22,573 nucleotides of DNA, taken from Paraphoma chrysanthemicola. Taxonomy: Eukaryota > Ascomycota > Dothideomycetes > Pleosporales > Phaeosphaeriaceae. The DNA lies in NCBI GenBank assembly GCA_020744225.1, contig JAGMWG010000032.1, positions 1 through 22,573 on the forward strand, in the 5' to 3' direction. Made by a program: the position numbers and the translations under genes. Shown here piece after piece: positions 19,931 to 22,573 of this stretch (its first letter is position 1; each line of letters begins with the position of its first letter). The notes under the pieces are model-generated. The model was not told where the DNA came from, searched no databases, and saw only the letters and a program-made list of their open reading frames with translations.

Positions 19931-20119
19931 TATTAAGATAGTAGCTTATAGAAACTAGAGTAGACTAGTTAGTATATAAGAGAGCTCTAGAGTTTATTTA
20001 AAGAGAATAAGTGTAAGATAAAGAGTAAGCTTAAGTAGTCTAGAGTAGATTATCTATCTTTAAATATTAAGTTAAATATAATAAGAAGTAGACTTTTATT
20101 ATAGTTATCTATATACTAA
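19931..20119 (-). repeat. Truncated B-type LTR (fragment D)
   Basis: About 189 bases align with the first half of the element B LTR (369 onward), starting at the LTR boundary (TATTAAGATAGTAGC) and ending after TATATACTA. It carries extra transitions. The left neighbour is not the B priming site, so it is either a solo LTR or the 3' LTR of a minus-strand element whose remainder lies to the right. 20120-20163 is AT-rich sequence that may be a divergent continuation of the same LTR. Confidence 0.78.
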
Positions 20120-20163
20120 GTACTTAATCTTACTTAAGCTAAGTAGTTTAAGAAGAGCTTAAG

Positions 20164-20659
20164 TATTATAGTTATCTTAGAAAGTAGACTAGAAGTAGCT
20201 AATTATACTCTAATTAGATACTAATAAGTTACTAATAAGAAGCTTATAAAAATAAACTATAATACTATACTATAGAACTATAGGTTACGTAACTTAATTA
20301 GTATACTAAACTACGTTAGGTACTAAGCTAAGTAGACTAAGTACTAAGTAGTACTAATTATACTAATTAAATAAGTACGCTATACTTAGTTACTAGTCCT
20401 CTTCTATATATAGACGTATATAATAAGCTCTTATAGCTTATTATATTTAACTTAGTATTTAATTTATAACTAGTTACTATTTATACTTAACTTATAGTTA
20501 TTTCTATTTATATTAGTATAACTTTCTACTCTTAATTATTATTCTCTTAATCTATCTTATAGTAATCTTTATCTAACTCTCTTTAGTACTCTATTTCTAA
20601 GAACTAACTATAGAATCTTAAGTATATAAAGCTTACTTCTAACTTTAGATCTTTTTATA
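20164..20659 (+). repeat. 5' LTR of element C
   Basis: This is about 496 bp against 502 bp in A. It begins TATTATAG (TGTTACGG after transitions) and ends TTTATA (TTTACA). The hairpin arms AATAAGCT and AGCTTATT at about 20429-20449 survive intact. The 25-bp dyad is degraded (AAATAAGTACGCTATACTTA region). Confidence 0.9.
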
Positions 20660-20676
20660 CTTTAAATACTCTTAAG

Positions 20677-22573
20677 ATAAGTAATATAAAGATAGATACT
20701 CTAATCTCTATAGTAGCTAGTAAAGCTACTACTAAGAGATAAATCTTTAATAACTTTTATAAAGATTAAATTATACTTAAATTATAGATTATATAATAAG
20801 ATCTTTACTTCTATCTTTATAATATAATTAATAAAGTAAATAAAGTTACTAATATAGTAACTACTATAAAAGAAAGAGCGCTCTAATAGATAACTTTAAA
20901 ACTTAAATAATACTTTAACTATAGTATATAAGATCTTACTAATACTAAGATTATTAAAGACTATAATAAGTTTAAGAAAGCTACTAGAAAAGTATTCTTT
21001 ATAGCTAAGAAACTAACTATTATAGAAAATAAAATCTAATATCTCTATTAGACTTAGTCTATTAGATACTATACTAATATATTCTAATAATACTCTAAGT
21101 ATATAGAGTAAAATAATAAAGTACTTATACAAATATTCTAATAAGATCTTAAACTTTATATTTATATAGAAATTATATAAAGTAAAGTTAATATTACTAA
21201 TCTTAATAACTTAATTAAAGAAGCTATTAGAATTAATAATAAACTACTTAAATTAGAACTAAAGACTATTACTTTTAACTCTATACGTTAATAGAATGGA
21301 CTAAACTATTCTATTAACTAAAGAACTATAGACTAAAGAAGTACTTCTACTCTAAAAAGACTTTAGAATATTATAAGTTAGAAAAGCTAAAGAGTATAAA
21401 TATTAATACTATTAAGTATAAAAAGTCTAGTAATAGTTATAAGAAACTTATATAAAGTAAAGATAAGACTAGTATAAAGAAAATAAGAACTTATTATAAC
21501 TATAGTAAGTCTAAATATTTAGTAAAAGACTACTAGATAAAGAATAAACTTATTAAGATAATTAATATAATCTAATATAACTAAAATAAGAAAACTAAGA
21601 TAGAATAAGATATAGTATCTAACTCTAATAAAAAACTAGACTTACTTACCTTAGATAATAAAGAAGAACTTATACTTAAATTCTTTTATATAAATCTTAG
21701 AGAAGATTATAGCTAAGAACTAGTAATTATATATATACTTATATTATACTCTAGAATCTAAGTTAAGACTATATAGAATAATAACGTAAACTTTATACTA
21801 AAATTACTACTATACTACTAGAATATAGTAAACTAACTCTAATACACTCTACTAGAGAGTCTAATACTAAAATATAAAAATACTACTTTAATATACCTAA
21901 GAAATAAGTATATAACTTTAGTATATATATAGAAAAATAATAAAATATAAAAGTATAACTAGAAATATAAGTAGAATATAAAGTTAAGAAAATAGTTCTT
22001 CTAACTTAACTCTAAGACTAAGAAATTTAAGAAATTTATAATAAAATATAAATAATAGATTTAGAAAGAGTTTTTATAACTTTCTTATATTATAAAGAAT
22101 ATAAAGAAAAAAGAGATTAAAGCTAGAGTCTTTAAAGATAAGTACTATAATAAGATAATCTAATAACTTAATTAAGTAAAAAGAGCTAATAATAGCTAAG
22201 TACTACTAATATAATAAGATAAGAATTATAATATATCTTATAGCTATATATCTCTAAGAAGTAAGAGAAAAAAGAGATTCTCTTAATATAGTAACTAACT
22301 TAAATAAAGATTAGAAGAAGAGAGCTAAGTAACTAAAAAATATAAAATATATAAAAATACTTAAAAGATTAATAATAACTCTAATAATATTATTATTACT
22401 TTAAGACTATTATATTTTATAAACTTAAGAAACTTACTTTATACTAATATAAGTTATATAGCTTATATATATAACTAATACTTAGTATACTACTCTAATA
22501 AAGAGATAATAAAATAGTTTCAACTAAAAAATCTAAATATAAGTAGTAGTAGTTTAATTACTCTAATAATATA
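20677..22573 (+). pseudogene. Element C gag and linker, partial (heavily RIPped)
   Basis: The homologue of the gag ATG is ATA at 20677. The gag body, knuckle and linker can be followed only through alignment with A. The knuckle at about 21490-21533 reads YYNYSKSKYLVKDY, with every Cys and His ligand turned to Tyr. The Cys/Trp-rich linker segment is just reached at the end (TAG TAG TAG at about 22541-22549 opposite the same triple in A). Stops are dense. The sequence runs off the window before protease. Confidence 0.85.

Larger units (their letters stand above)
20164..22573 (+). mobile_element. Element C: heavily RIPped A-family chromovirus, 5' half
   Basis: It aligns with element A from the first LTR base through gag and most of the linker (A 2327 to about 4735), and is cut by the window edge. 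The first 36 bases differ from A only by C-to-T and G-to-A changes. Almost no CpA or TpG remain, so this copy has been through many more RIP cycles than A. The five bases before it are ttaag; the matching copy would lie beyond the right edge. Confidence 0.92.

Noticed and set aside
1..22573. An intact host gene or a functional new system such as a defence locus
   Set aside because: Every recognisable coding stretch belongs to an LTR retrotransposon and is disrupted; no host gene, tRNA or rRNA signature was found on either strand.

Overview
This window looks like an AT-rich, transposon-only block from the genome of a filamentous ascomycete fungus (Pezizomycotina). I see no intact host gene, rRNA or tRNA. 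Nearly every coding stretch is a retrotransposon relic. Its in-frame stops sit where Gln (CAA/CAG), Trp (TGG) or Arg (CGA) codons are expected, and duplicated copies differ by C/T and G/A transitions with CpA and TpG depleted. That is the signature of repeat-induced point mutation (RIP), a process of fungal haploid nuclei before meiosis.

The layout is a three-level nest. (1) A Ty1/Copia element on the + strand runs off the left edge (1-368) and resumes at 14270-16189 with reverse transcriptase and RNase H. (2) Inside it, at a perfect 5-bp target duplication (atagt), sits Ty3/Gypsy chromovirus B on the - strand (369-14264, 393-bp LTRs). (3) Inside the integrase of B, at a perfect 5-bp duplication (gtatt), sits chromovirus A on the + strand (2327-9515, 502-bp LTRs). 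A is the least mutated part of the window. An inverted second copy of the copia segment (about 16830-17385, - strand) lacks B and so preserves the empty target site. Further right are AT microsatellites, an inverted-repeat-rich element of about 450 bp that may be a MITE, a truncated B-type LTR (D, 19931-20119), and the 5' half of a strongly RIPped A-family element (C, 20164 to the right edge).

A and B share an architecture: LTR promoter with TATA box and hairpin; a candidate self-priming site just inside the LTR; gag with a CCHC knuckle; a linker of about 360 codons holding a Cys/Trp-rich segment; then protease, RT, RNase H, integrase and chromodomain in the -1 frame relative to gag; and a polypurine tract. 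The most interesting feature is a second gene on the opposite strand, between the chromodomain and the polypurine tract, in both elements. It predicts a protein of about 170-200 residues with paired cysteines followed by a coiled coil. Its stop lies tail-to-tail with the pol stop in the same octamer (TAACCTTA) in both. All copies are dead in the present sequence, so functions are those of the ancestral elements.
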